Notes: generated by a model from the letters alone, not told the origin. 64,000 nt of DNA from Marinicella meishanensis (GCF_019931145.1 NZ_JAIOUV010000009.1:1-64000), one strand, 5' to 3'. Positions 50,809 to 59,973 are shown, counted from the first letter of the stretch. Program-made: numbers and translations.

Positions 50809-52842
50809 TTAAGGTCTCCGATCGATGGCCACATGTTCAGCAATGATGGCCGGGGTTAATAATTGCGGCAGCACCTGCGGTGCCGGTCTGGCACCAGTGG
50901 TGGCTTCCTTGGGCCCATAATACACATACAAAGGGACCCCATTACGTTGGTATTGTTCAAGATAGCGTGTGATTTCTGCATCAAAATTGGTCCAATCCCC
51001 TTTCAAATATTGTACTTTTTCAGTCAAAAACAGGGATTGGGTGGCGGTGGTGTTCAACGCCACCTGCTCGTTCACCTGGCAGGTGATGCACCAAGCGGCG
51101 GTCATGTTGACAAACACCGGTGCTGGGTTGTTCAGGGCTTGTTGGTAACTGCTGGCATTGAAGGGCTGCCAGTTGGGGGCTTGATCCGGGTCTGCATTAA
51201 GTCGATGCATGGCATAAAAGGGCGCCAGTGACAACAGCAACACCAGCCAAGCCGCGACGCGCCAGCGCTGGGTGTTGCGGCGGAGCCACAAGCCCATGGC
51301 CAACACCACCAGCCCCATCAACACCAACAACACTGCGGTTGAACCGGCCTGTTGACTCAACACCCAAATCAACCACGCCACAGTGGCCAACATGGGGAAG
51401 GCCAAAAACTCTTTGAAACGGGCCATCCAAGGGCCCGGCTTTGGCAGCCAGCCCCGCAGGCGGGGGAACAAAGACAACAACAAGAACGGCAAGGCCAAAC
51501 CAAAACCCAAGGCCAAAAACACGGCTGACGAGGCATACCACGGTTGGACCAAGGCATAACCGATGGCCACACCCATGAACGGTGCGGTGCACGGGGTGGC
51601 CACCAAAGTGGCCAAGATGCCGGTGTAAAAGGAGCCACTGAGACCGGAGCGGTTGGCCCACTGACTTCCCAACCCGACCAAACCGCCGCCGATTTCGAAG
51701 AAGCCGGCCAAATTCAAAGCCACAGCGGTCAACAAATAAATCAAAAACAGCACAAACAAGGGGTTCTGCAATTGAAAACCCCAGCCAATTTGCGCACCGG
51801 CTGATTTCAAAGCCATCAGCACCAAGGCCACCAGCAAGAAACTCACCACCACACCGGCGGTGTAGGCCCAGCCATGCCGGCTGGCCTGGACACTGGAGGC
51901 GTCTTGCATCTGCACCAAACTCAGAGACTTCAGGGCCAACACCGGAAACACACAAGGCATGGCATTCAGAATCAAGCCACCCAACAAGGCCAAACCCATG
52001 GCCCAAACCAATGAAGACTTGACCATGGGTGGTGCCGCGGCGGCATAGCGGGCGGCCAGTTCAATGCCCTGGCGCTGTCCGCTGGGGTCTTGGTAGGCAA
52101 TGATGACCGCTGCAGTGGGCACCGTGTGCACCGCCACATCACCGGTGGTCTGTCGCAAGCGCCAAAGCCCATTGGCCAGGTCACTTGAGGCCGAGGCCGA
52201 ATGGTTGACCATACCTCGACCGGTGAAAAACAACTCAATGTCATGCATGTGGGCCAAAGGCAGTTCGGCCTCCCCTGGGGTCACCTGCAACAGCACCTCA
52301 TCACCGACCTGCGCATAGGTTGCGTCCCAAGGCCGTTGGATTGGCAAACGGTCTCGGGCCTGTTGAATCGCTTCTGGGGCCGCAGCTTGATCACCATTGA
52401 GCACCAGTTGGGCTTGATGGAATTCGGGAATGCAGATCTCTTCGCAAACCAGAATGGCGATGTCGGCCACCAATTCGATCGGGCCGGCAGGCAACGGTGC
52501 TGGTAAAGTCAAATCCTGCAACAAGGTCACCTGGTCTTCATAACCATAATTGGTCAGCGGACCGAAAGGAATCTTGTGCGGCACCGGCCATTGGATCGCG
52601 GCGCTGCTGAGGCCGTTCAGGCCTGACCAAGACACATCAATGGCCTCGCCAGAATCACCTGGATTGATCCAATACACGTGCCACTTGGGGGCAATGATTT
52701 GGACCAGGCCGACGGTGATGGTTTGACCCGCCTCAACTTGCGTTTGGTCGCTGATCAATTCAATTTGGACTTGCTGTTCAGCGGCTTGGGCAGCGGCCCA
52801 AACCCAGCCAAACACCAGCCACCATGCCATCAGTTTTTTCAT
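50809..52842 (-). CDS. DsbD-family thiol:disulfide interchange protein (ScsB-like)
   Basis: The protein has 677 residues. Order: signal peptide; an N-terminal DsbD-alpha-like domain with a Cys pair (ILVCEEICIPE, near residue 134); about eight membrane spans with the paired transmembrane Cys (LNAMPCVFPVLALKSL and TLVATPCTAPFMGV); and a C-terminal thioredoxin domain with CITC near residue 584 (NMTAAWCITCQ). It moves electrons from cytoplasmic thioredoxin across the inner membrane to periplasmic partners. The downstream redoxin, one base away, is the probable acceptor. All expected Cys pairs are present, so it should be functional. Confidence 0.92.
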   Translation of the reverse strand: MKKLMAWWLVFGWVWAAAQAAEQQVQIELISDQTQVEAGQTITVGLVQIIAPKWHVYWINPGDSGEAIDVSWSGLNGLSSAAIQWPVPHKIPFGPLTNYGYEDQVTLLQDLTLPAPLPAGPIELVADIAILVCEEICIPEFHQAQLVLNGDQAAAPEAIQQARDRLPIQRPWDATYAQVGDEVLLQVTPGEAELPLAHMHDIELFFTGRGMVNHSASASSDLANGLWRLRQTTGDVAVHTVPTAAVIIAYQDPSGQRQGIELAARYAAAAPPMVKSSLVWAMGLALLGGLILNAMPCVFPVLALKSLSLVQMQDASSVQASRHGWAYTAGVVVSFLLVALVLMALKSAGAQIGWGFQLQNPLFVLFLIYLLTAVALNLAGFFEIGGGLVGLGSQWANRSGLSGSFYTGILATLVATPCTAPFMGVAIGYALVQPWYASSAVFLALGFGLALPFLLLSLFPRLRGWLPKPGPWMARFKEFLAFPMLATVAWLIWVLSQQAGSTAVLLVLMGLVVLAMGLWLRRNTQRWRVAAWLVLLLSLAPFYAMHRLNADPDQAPNWQPFNASSYQQALNNPAPVFVNMTAAWCITCQVNEQVALNTTATQSLFLTEKVQYLKGDWTNFDAEITRYLEQYQRNGVPLYVYYGPKEATTGARPAPQVLPQLLTPAIIAEHVAIDRRP

Positions 52843-52987
52843 TCTCGGGTTTTCTGCATTAGATCAATTTCTGCGGTTCAATCATGTGAACCCGAACATT
52901 ATCGCCCAAGGCGGTGGAAAAGGTGTGATGGTTGGGCGTTTTTTTAAAAGGATCGGCAGCGCAGCGGTCAGGTCACAGGCCTGTGGT

Positions 52988-53305
52988 TCAGTCGTCCCTT
53001 GCCACTGAATTTTCAAACTCCAGGTAATGTTCCAACAACAGCGGTTCTTTGCTTTTGTCTTTGAACACCACCCGGGCCCGGAGCATGAAAGTGCCCCAAC
53101 CGAGGTTGGTGATGGCAAAGGCTTTGGCTGCGTTTCTGGATTTTTTGATCGGGTTCCTGAACGAGGAATGCAGTTGGTACTCCACGTATTCAATGTCATC
53201 CAGTGATGCCTTGTCACTGGCTTCGATGAAGGCTTTCCATTGCCACCAATCGGTGCCGCCTTGGGTGTCGTAAAACCGAGAGGTGTTGGTCAGGGCAAAA
53301 CTCAT
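52988..53305 (-). CDS. pYEATS domain protein
   Basis: The protein has 105 residues, essentially a single beta-sandwich domain. The motifs IEYVEYQLHSSFRNPIKKS, FAITNLGWGTFMLRARVVF and KEPLLLEHYLEF match the prokaryotic YEATS domain: a YxLHxxFxNP edge, then GWGxFxxRxxV. Prokaryotic YEATS domains are reported mainly in signalling and stress or conflict contexts; the ligand is unknown. The start codon overlaps the end of the preceding membrane-protein gene by 4 bp (ATGA), so the two are probably made together. No signal peptide is present, so it acts in the cytoplasm or at the inner face of the membrane. Confidence 0.8.
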   Translation of the reverse strand: MSFALTNTSRFYDTQGGTDWWQWKAFIEASDKASLDDIEYVEYQLHSSFRNPIKKSRNAAKAFAITNLGWGTFMLRARVVFKDKSKEPLLLEHYLEFENSVARDD

Positions 53306-53790
53306 TCCGCTTCTCCTTCCAATTTAACAATGAATGATTTGGCAGCAAATGAGCCCTCATAAAAGATGCCATCCAGGTCCAAAGACAAAAACACACTTTC
53401 GGTGTTGGGGGGCAAGGTGTGGCTGATGTACAAGGCCTGATCTTTCAAGATCCTCACTTTCGCATCTTCCCCAATGACTTGGCCACTGTCAGACCGGGCC
53501 GAAACCACCACTTCCCGTCCGACCATTTTTTTCAGATCGGAATCGCGGTCAAACTCCAACCAGATTTTGTTCGAGATGACGGCATCGGTGGCTTGTCCAA
53601 AGCCCATTTTGAACAGCAAAAGCACGGCACCAACGACTTCCAAAATCAGCGCATAAAACAATTTGTCTTTGTACTTCTCATCGAGCTTTTCCAGTTCAAA
53701 GAAAATGCCATAGATGGTGAGCACGGTGATGGCCAAAAACAAGGTGACAAAAACATAGAACAAGATGGATTTTTGTTTCTTGGTGAGCAT
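53302..53790 (-). CDS. Two-span inner-membrane protein partnered with pYEATS
   Basis: The protein has 162 residues from ATG at 53790 (GTG at 53793 is the alternative). Two membrane spans (ILFYVFVTLFLAITVLTIYG and FYALILEVVGAVLLLFKMGF) are followed by a soluble, mostly beta C-terminal domain (KIWLEFDRDSDLKKMVG; VVVSARSDSGQVIGEDAKV). It overlaps the pYEATS gene by 4 bp. No family was recognised. It probably recruits the pYEATS protein to the membrane or signals to it. Only a weak AGG precedes the start. Confidence 0.65.
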   Translation of the reverse strand: MLTKKQKSILFYVFVTLFLAITVLTIYGIFFELEKLDEKYKDKLFYALILEVVGAVLLLFKMGFGQATDAVISNKIWLEFDRDSDLKKMVGREVVVSARSDSGQVIGEDAKVRILKDQALYISHTLPPNTESVFLSLDLDGIFYEGSFAAKSFIVKLEGEAE

Positions 53791-54005
53791 CACTTGACCT
53801 AAATGCTCCAGCCCTTGGCCAGACCGCTGGTGGGTGAAAAAATTGCTGATGATGGTGGCGCCATAATACCCCTGCTGGTGTTGCGGTTTAAAAATGTACT
53901 CGGGGCTTTGTTGTGGTTATGACCCCAAGTTACCGTGTCGGCGCATTGTTGTCAATATTTGTATTTATTTTCTGTGTACATTGGTGGCAAGTATTAACCA
54001 ATCAA

Positions 54006-54368
54006 TCAGGGCAACAAACAAAAAGAGACCCTGAAATGGTTAATGGCTTGAATGAATTCTTCCAATTTGACTTGGAACTTTCTTTTTGACATAGTCAGTT
54101 CACAGATTTGATTTTTGGCTTTAGAAAAATAATGCGGTGAATCCAAAGATGCCATGATTAACCAGACGCCCTGCCCCTTTTTCCTTGGCCGTTCAAATTG
54201 CGGATCAATCAGGAATGTGATCAACACCTGCAGACCCCAATTTTCCTGAATCGACTGAATTACCCACTGCTCATCAATGAACCATTCCTCCGAATCCTCA
54301 TGCACCGTTACCAACTCCCAACCCGATTGGTGCAAGCCATCCAACAATTGTTTTTTGTCAGTGCGCAT
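54006..54368 (-). CDS. Conserved-looking small soluble protein, unknown function
   Basis: The protein has 120 residues from ATG at 54368, preceded by GGGAGG 10 nt upstream; a longer frame to 54422 places the start on top of that ribosome site. Motifs such as GLHQSGWELVTVHEDSEEWF, WVIQSIQENWGLQVLITFL and GQGVWLIMASL give an alpha/beta protein without signal peptide or membrane span. I have a sense of similar hypothetical proteins in other gammaproteobacteria but cannot name a family. It stands alone, divergent from the secreted protein gene at 54676. Confidence 0.6.
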   Translation of the reverse strand: MRTDKKQLLDGLHQSGWELVTVHEDSEEWFIDEQWVIQSIQENWGLQVLITFLIDPQFERPRKKGQGVWLIMASLDSPHYFSKAKNQICELTMSKRKFQVKLEEFIQAINHFRVSFCLLP

Positions 54369-54675
54369 CAACCACATACCTCCCTGCCCTCGGCATTTTA
54401 TCAATGGCGGCCGACCAATCATAGGGTAAGGCGCCCAGGGCTGTCAAACCCTGATCATTGACTGACCAGTTTGCTGACTGTGGGTGCCACTGAAGTCCTC
54501 TGACCCATCCGTCTTTGCTTTGCCTGGCATGTGTGCCAGTGGCCCAGAGAACCTGATTCAAACCAACCCGTTTCAATTTGTATCAACACTGTTTTCATTT
54601 GTTTCAAGAGGCAGAAGCCGCCCCTGTTTTCGCCTATAGTGATCACCAGTGAAAGCAAGCCACGGAAAACCCAAA

Positions 54676-56118
54676 ATGAGCATGAAACTTAAACACATCC
54701 CGTTATTCACCCTGCTGATGATCTGCCAACCATTGTCGGCGGCACACCTGTCAGATTCGGGTGAAGGAGAAGTCTTGGTGTTTCCGTATTACACAGTCAA
54801 CAATGACTTGGCCACCTTAATCAAGATCAACAACAACCGGGATGAAGCCAAAGCCATCAAAGTCAACTTCCTCGAAGGCAACAACATGGAGATGACCTTG
54901 TCATACAACGTCTATCTGGGGCCCCATGACTCTTGGGAAGTGGCACTGGTGGCCACCACCGCAACCATCAATGGCGTGATCGGCGAACCTTCCGTGTTGC
55001 ATGTTACACCAGACACCTCATGCGCCCCCTACCTGAACAAAGCCGGGCAAGAGTTTCTGCCCTTTGGTTTGTCCAATTTTCCATCCGATTCAGCCATAAT
55101 GGACCGGGTGACCCAAGGCATGGTGCAGGTGTTTGAAATGGGCGAATTGCCCCAAGATGTGGCCGCTTGGGTGGACTACACAAACAGTGGTGTGCCAGCC
55201 AACTGCGGCGCCTTTGTCAGTGAATGGAATGACGGTGAATGGAATGCCACAGAGTTAACACCGGCCACCGGCGGGCTGTCAGGCACCGCTTCGATCATCG
55301 GTGTGTCCGAAGGCTCATCGATCACATACAACGCCGATGCCATTAACAACTTCTACCCGCCTACTACCGTGATCCACACGGAACCGGGCAATTTCTTGCC
55401 CAACTTGAATTCGGCCGCGCCCCACAGCGTGGTCTACAGCGACGGTCAAATCTATGAGTCCAATTGGGAGACCGGCGCCGATGCGATTTCGGCCTTGTTC
55501 ATGAGCCAATCCATTTCCAACGACTTCATTTTGGGCTCATTCATTGCGGCCAAAACCGAATGGGTGGTGTCCTTTCCCACCAAGGGCTTTTATGTCAATG
55601 ACCAGGCACCCAAGGCGCCGTTTCAATCCGTATACCAAGAAGCTGAAGGCGCCTGTGTGAATTTTGGCCGCATCCGCAACTTCCCCACTTCATTTGGTGG
55701 CGGCTATGGGGCGGTGATTGGCGACAACAACAACGGCCAAGTCTGCACCCCACCGCCCAGGCCTGAAATCAAAACCATGTGCTGGGCCGCCAATGTGATG
55801 TTCTTTTACAACTGCGAGCCGGGCAACACCAAAGAAGAAGGCGCACAAATCCTCGGCGCGTACAACAACCAATACGGCATCCGGGTCAAACCATATGAAA
55901 CCGGCAAGAGCACCATTGATTTTTCTACGATGGTTGACTATGCAAGCACCGCCTTAAAGGATGCGGATGAGCAATACACTTACCATGGCTTCCCGGTCAC
56001 CGGCTTTGCCATCAGCAAATTCACCAACAGCGGCGCCCAACCCGGCCTGCTGGCCCAATACGCCAATGTCAGAAAACACAATTTGGGCAAGCACATCGTT
56101 GAGGAGGCATCAGAATAA
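54676..56118 (+). CDS. Secreted protein of unknown function, about 480 residues
   Basis: The protein has 480 residues from ATG at 54676 (a GTG at 54649 would add 9). A signal peptide (IPLFTLLMICQPLSA) is followed by a beta-rich body: EVLVFPYYTVNNDLATLIKI, KAIKVNFLEGNNMEMTLSYN, VYLGPHDSWEVAL and scattered Cys residues. This outline recalls a group of uncharacterised secreted proteins found in marine and soil proteobacteria, in which an opening 'YYTVN..TLI.I.N' is usual. No enzymatic motif was found. A -10-like TATAGT lies near 54634. A CsrB-like RNA begins just after the stop codon, which may mean the RNA is made from this transcript's 3' end. Confidence 0.7.
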   Translation: MSMKLKHIPLFTLLMICQPLSAAHLSDSGEGEVLVFPYYTVNNDLATLIKINNNRDEAKAIKVNFLEGNNMEMTLSYNVYLGPHDSWEVALVATTATINGVIGEPSVLHVTPDTSCAPYLNKAGQEFLPFGLSNFPSDSAIMDRVTQGMVQVFEMGELPQDVAAWVDYTNSGVPANCGAFVSEWNDGEWNATELTPATGGLSGTASIIGVSEGSSITYNADAINNFYPPTTVIHTEPGNFLPNLNSAAPHSVVYSDGQIYESNWETGADAISALFMSQSISNDFILGSFIAAKTEWVVSFPTKGFYVNDQAPKAPFQSVYQEAEGACVNFGRIRNFPTSFGGGYGAVIGDNNNGQVCTPPPRPEIKTMCWAANVMFFYNCEPGNTKEEGAQILGAYNNQYGIRVKPYETGKSTIDFSTMVDYASTALKDADEQYTYHGFPVTGFAISKFTNSGAQPGLLAQYANVRKHNLGKHIVEEASE

Positions 56119-56372
56119 AGACTTTGTTTGGCCCAACAGGACCGTTGGGTTTGCAGGTTAAGGAAATCGTGTGCCCCAACAAGGACGTTGGGTTCAAGGA
56201 TACGGAAATCATGCGGCCCAACAAGGAAGTTGGGGTTGAAGGATATGGAGATCATGTGGCTTGACAGGATCGTTGGGATGAGGGATATGGAAATCGAGAG
56301 ACACCCGACAGGGACGTTGGGTGGTGGTTGTTTACAAGGAATTCAAAAGGGCTGCCTGGGGTGGCCTTTTTT
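56119..56372 (+). ncRNA. Second CsrB/RsmZ-like regulatory RNA, built of tandem modules
   Basis: About 250 non-coding nucleotides. Five hairpins share the stem CCCAAC/GTTGGG or close variants and show GGA in a 6-nt loop: 56132-56149 (AGGACC), 56175-56192 (AAGGAC), 56217-56234 (AAGGAA), 56260-56277 (AGGATC, wobble-paired) and 56302-56323 (AGGGAC, 8-bp stem with wobbles). The linkers between them carry further sites of the form AAGGATAYGGARATC. About 13 GGA triplets are present. The hairpin plus linker recurs every 42-44 nt, so the RNA grew by tandem duplication. It ends at an intrinsic terminator. The design is that of RNAs that titrate CsrA/RsmA. The exact 5' end is unknown. Confidence 0.85.
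56345..56372 (+). terminator. Terminator of the second CsrB-like RNA
   Basis: AAAAGG (56345-56350) pairs with CCTTTT (56365-56370), extended by an inner CTGCC/GGTGG stem after a bulged G, and continues into a six-T run. On the other strand only four T follow, so it is mainly a plus-strand terminator. Confidence 0.75.
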
Positions 56373-56486
56373 GTTAGGGGCAAGTGAAGGTCAATATCTT
56401 ATTGTTGTTTGCAATTTTCATTGTTTAAAACAGTTAAAAACCTTCTCGGAGAAATTCAACCCTCTTGAATCAATGTTTTGAATGTC

Positions 56487-57977
56487 TTACCAATTGATGT
56501 TTTCCATATTGGGCATGGGGCCTATGGGTTTTTCCAATGCTGTGGTTTGAGGCTGTCCTGTTTCTTTTAACAAACTCCTCACTTGCAAAGGTGACATGAT
56601 CCCTGCTACAGACATTTTTGCTTGGGCTTGGGTGCTGGCGACACAGGCTGCCACGATGGGTGTGGCTGAGGAAGTTCCTCCAAAATTAGGGCCGTATCTG
56701 CGATCTGGCCCAGCATCAAACAAGGCAACTTCATCCTCTCTCAAAAACAACAAGGCGGCAACGGATTCTCCCCAGGCGTGCAAATCGACCCGGCTACCAT
56801 GGTTGGTATAACAGGTTGGTGCCCTTTCATCTGACAAGCTAGCAGCCACCCAAATGGCACCTGAGTCGTAGCTCTGCGTATCAAACATACTTTGAAAAAC
56901 ATTGCTGTCAAAATCAACACACCCGTTGCCAGCCGCTTCAACGACAGAGATACCTGAGGCCACCATCATACTGATCACGTCATACTCAGCTGGATAAAAC
57001 TCCAGTGGGACATGATTGGCTTGAGTTGGGTTACATGGGCAATCAAATCCCAGTGCCTGAACTGTTTTGGCCACCTCAATGACGATGACATCACCAGGGT
57101 CCAGCTGATCGGCGGCTTCCAATAAGCTTTGGGCATGGGACACCCCCAGACCAACACTCCCCGCTTGTTGAAATCCAAATAGAGCTTGATGGACGCCGCC
57201 AACCAGCCCTAAACTGTTGTCTTCTGCACCCAATATCCCCAATACCGCTGTACCATGCCGCTCATCGACTGGGTTTCCAGGTGTGGTGTAAAATAAAGAA
57301 GGTAAGTCTTCATGTGTATCTCGGTAATTATTGTCGTAGACGATGACCTTGACGCCACCACCGGCACCACCCAGGTGATTCCAAGCGCTAAACATGCCCA
57401 CGCCTTCTGGCGCATCACGAAAGTATCCTTGGTGCTCTACCAGTATAGGCGTCATCCCTGGAACTGCAACATTGGTTGGGCCTTGAAAACCTTCATGTGA
57501 TTGATTGGGCGCTTCCAGATAGGCCACTTGTACGATACTGAGACTATTTAAGAAACTCAGCTCTTCACGGAATCTATAACCTGGGACATCTTCCGTGGAT
57601 AAACTCAAGTAAGTGTTTAAATCAACCAGGTAACGGCCAGTTTCACGCATGATGCGCTGTCGTTTCCTGTCTAGTGACCGTTGATCCATGTTCAACAAAG
57701 GTTTGAAGTTCGGATGGTTGAAATGCAGCCACCTGTTGAGCTGGTCCAGTTCATTGATTTCAAACCGGCTCAAGCGCTTTGTGGCAATTAACTTGCCCCG
57801 TTGGAAACGAATACCTGTTTGATCTTTTAATTTTAGAACCAGTCTGTCATGTATTTGTTCACTTCTCGCTAGATACATCGCCATGGCTTTTGATAGGTGA
57901 CCTGTTTCTCTTTGGAGTTGGCAATGTGCAGGTTGAAGCAGCATGATCAGCACAAGCAATGGTATCAAACGTTTCAT
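56487..57977 (-). CDS. Secreted subtilisin-like serine protease (S8), second of a tandem pair
   Basis: The protein has 496 residues with signal peptide LIPLLVLIMLLQPAHC, whose terminal Cys could also be a lipobox. A propeptide-like region of about 180 residues precedes the S8 catalytic domain. The catalytic Asp is near residue 211 (VIVYDNNYRDTHEDL), His near 240 (RHGTAVLGILGA), the oxyanion Asn near 348 (VEAAGNG) and the nucleophilic Ser near 438 (GGTSSATPIVAA). The Asp motif lacks the common DTG/DSG form, but the full triad is present. The ATG directly follows the stop codon of the upstream paralogue without any spacer, so the two are co-translated. Confidence 0.88.
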   Translation of the reverse strand: MKRLIPLLVLIMLLQPAHCQLQRETGHLSKAMAMYLARSEQIHDRLVLKLKDQTGIRFQRGKLIATKRLSRFEINELDQLNRWLHFNHPNFKPLLNMDQRSLDRKRQRIMRETGRYLVDLNTYLSLSTEDVPGYRFREELSFLNSLSIVQVAYLEAPNQSHEGFQGPTNVAVPGMTPILVEHQGYFRDAPEGVGMFSAWNHLGGAGGGVKVIVYDNNYRDTHEDLPSLFYTTPGNPVDERHGTAVLGILGAEDNSLGLVGGVHQALFGFQQAGSVGLGVSHAQSLLEAADQLDPGDVIVIEVAKTVQALGFDCPCNPTQANHVPLEFYPAEYDVISMMVASGISVVEAAGNGCVDFDSNVFQSMFDTQSYDSGAIWVAASLSDERAPTCYTNHGSRVDLHAWGESVAALLFLREDEVALFDAGPDRRYGPNFGGTSSATPIVAACVASTQAQAKMSVAGIMSPLQVRSLLKETGQPQTTALEKPIGPMPNMENINW

Positions 57978-59627
57978 TTAAAATGACTCCAATGCATATG
58001 CCAGCGCGGCGGTCAAATCAGGGTGAGAGCCAATATCTATGTCATGGTTTCCTACATTCGTCGGTATTTGTGGCGTGCCAGTGACGGCCAATGCCTCTCG
58101 CAAGGATAATGGGTCTAATCGATAACCTTTCTCAGCTAAAAAGGCGCCTTGTAAAGCAGCTACACCTCCTGCAATGATTGCTGATGCACCCGAAGTACCT
58201 CCGAAGTCGCTGCCATATTGATTGCAATAATGACCAGGATCATAAATCACCGCTCCCAATCTCGCTGTGGTTGGGATGTTTTTAGCCCAACTGTGTGTGT
58301 CTATTCGACTGCCATAGTTGGCCTTATTAAATCCGCACATGGGTGATAAGCCGTCATCCCAGCTACCAGAAACCAATATCGCACCGGAATCCCTGATGTC
58401 TCGATCAAAGCAACCACCATCACAAGTGTTGAATATGGAGTTGTCTAAACTTCTGGAGCCATTGCCGGCTGCCTCAACCACAACTGCACCATTGCCAACG
58501 GCTACTTTTATGGTATCAAATTCAGCAGGCCAGTACTCAACAGGGGTGTATTGACACGAATTATTATCCCCACAAGGACAGTCTGAATCCTGCGCCGAAT
58601 AGCGTTGCAGTTCAAGCAGCACCACCCCTTGCAATGAATGCTTGGCTGCCCAGAAGATGTGGTGTGCGACATTGGCACTGCTGTAGAGAGCTGTGCCCCA
58701 ATCATCAAAGATATTTTCATTATAAATTCCCCTAAACCCTATACTGACATCAGGCGCCACTCCCTTAAGCCCAATGCCATTGTCTTTGGCGCTGATGATA
58801 CCCACGACCGCGTTGCCATGCTCAATGTGATGCTCATGGGTGTGGCCAATCTTTTGGAACAGTTTTTTGTGGTCACTGTGTGGCAGGTAGCCGCCTTCAA
58901 TATCAATCACACGTATGTCACTGCCCTTCCCTCCGGGAAATTGGTGTAAGTCGTTGGCATTGATACCAGTGGGGGGTGTGCTCAGGTAGCCTTGATAGGT
59001 CGAAAGATCACCTGCATTTGGGTCAATGGGTGTGCCAAGGCACGAGCCCCAGGGTTCAACCGGTGTGGCATATTTATCCGTTGCCATTGGGAAAGCGATG
59101 GGCTCAGGGTAAACAATTTCAATGGATTTGAATCGATTAAAGAGTCGAATCAGCGTGGGTAGGTTAACCTCCCCTGCACGGTTGTTAAGCAATATTTGTT
59201 GGTAGGTTTGCAGTTCAGCCAGCTCCTGATTCCAATAACTTTCGGCAATGGCTACTTGGCGTTGTATCATGCGTTCAGAGGCTTGAATCATCGAACTGAT
59301 TTCCAATCCATGCTCTGACAGCAATTGATTGATCCTGTTAACATCGGAGGGAATGTCTCTGTCATTCAAACGTCGTGCCCTCAGTTTTCTTGTGTTTTGG
59401 AGGTCTTGATGTATTTCAAGCGCACCGCTTCGACCAGACCTGATACCCGTTCCATCATGGAACTTGATAACGAGCCGAAGCATGTCAGCTGGCATGTCCT
59501 GTTCTGCTAACTGTGATTTGTTGTGGATATTTCGGGGCTGCAGCTCTAAGGAATGAGACGGAATGGCAAGAAAAATCAACGTGGATAAAATGAGACTCTT
59601 AATAGAAACTGTGATTAACGCATGCAT
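57978..59627 (-). CDS. Secreted subtilisin-like serine protease (S8), first of a tandem pair
   Basis: The protein has 549 residues from ATG at 59627, chosen because AGGTG lies 7 nt upstream and a signal peptide (KSLILSTLIFLAIPSHS) follows; a longer frame to 59696 is unlikely. The prodomain-like N-terminal region contains LVIKFHDGTGIR, shared in pattern with LVLKLKDQTGIR of the downstream paralogue. The triad is Asp near 240 (IRVIDIEGGYLPHSDH), His near 268 (HGNAVVGIISA), Asn near 386 (VEAAGNGS) and Ser near 478 (FGGTSGASAII). Extra Cys residues (DSDCPCGDNN) recur in the paralogue (GFDCPCNPT). The pair arose by duplication. Confidence 0.88.
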   Translation of the reverse strand: MHALITVSIKSLILSTLIFLAIPSHSLELQPRNIHNKSQLAEQDMPADMLRLVIKFHDGTGIRSGRSGALEIHQDLQNTRKLRARRLNDRDIPSDVNRINQLLSEHGLEISSMIQASERMIQRQVAIAESYWNQELAELQTYQQILLNNRAGEVNLPTLIRLFNRFKSIEIVYPEPIAFPMATDKYATPVEPWGSCLGTPIDPNAGDLSTYQGYLSTPPTGINANDLHQFPGGKGSDIRVIDIEGGYLPHSDHKKLFQKIGHTHEHHIEHGNAVVGIISAKDNGIGLKGVAPDVSIGFRGIYNENIFDDWGTALYSSANVAHHIFWAAKHSLQGVVLLELQRYSAQDSDCPCGDNNSCQYTPVEYWPAEFDTIKVAVGNGAVVVEAAGNGSRSLDNSIFNTCDGGCFDRDIRDSGAILVSGSWDDGLSPMCGFNKANYGSRIDTHSWAKNIPTTARLGAVIYDPGHYCNQYGSDFGGTSGASAIIAGGVAALQGAFLAEKGYRLDPLSLREALAVTGTPQIPTNVGNHDIDIGSHPDLTAALAYALESF

Positions 59628-59973
59628 TTTGTGACACCTGTAATAACTTGAGAATTTGTAGGTGGCCATGCTATGAAATCGCTGCTGTGGATTCAATCAC
59701 ATAAACAGGGGAGGTGTGGTGGCCGAGAAACTTTTGATGAAGAATCTTGTTTTATACAGACATGAAGCTGTTGTCGGATAAGTATGTGTTTATCAAACGG
59801 GATGTTTAACTGGCATTTATTTACCACAACTCAATAGAGTTCAAATTACGAAAACACAACGGGTCTTTTAATTCAGTTAAAACTTGAACAACCATTTTTA
59901 TTTCAAAATTTACGCAGTTTCTCAAGTTTGCATTCTCAAAATTGGCTGTCAGATTAGAACCTATAGAAAAATT
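59628..59973. other. Intergenic region upstream of the protease pair
   Basis: About 345 AT-rich bases. It holds the probable promoter of the protease operon and the end of the small gene at 59974. No hairpin terminator, RNA or further coding frame was recognised. Confidence 0.4.

Noticed and set aside
54358-54576. Minus-strand frame of 72 codons starting with TTG
   Set aside because: The residues look somewhat protein-like (WHPQSANWSVNDQGL) and the end overlaps the start of the 120-residue gene, but there is no good start codon or ribosome site. Left undecided rather than annotated.
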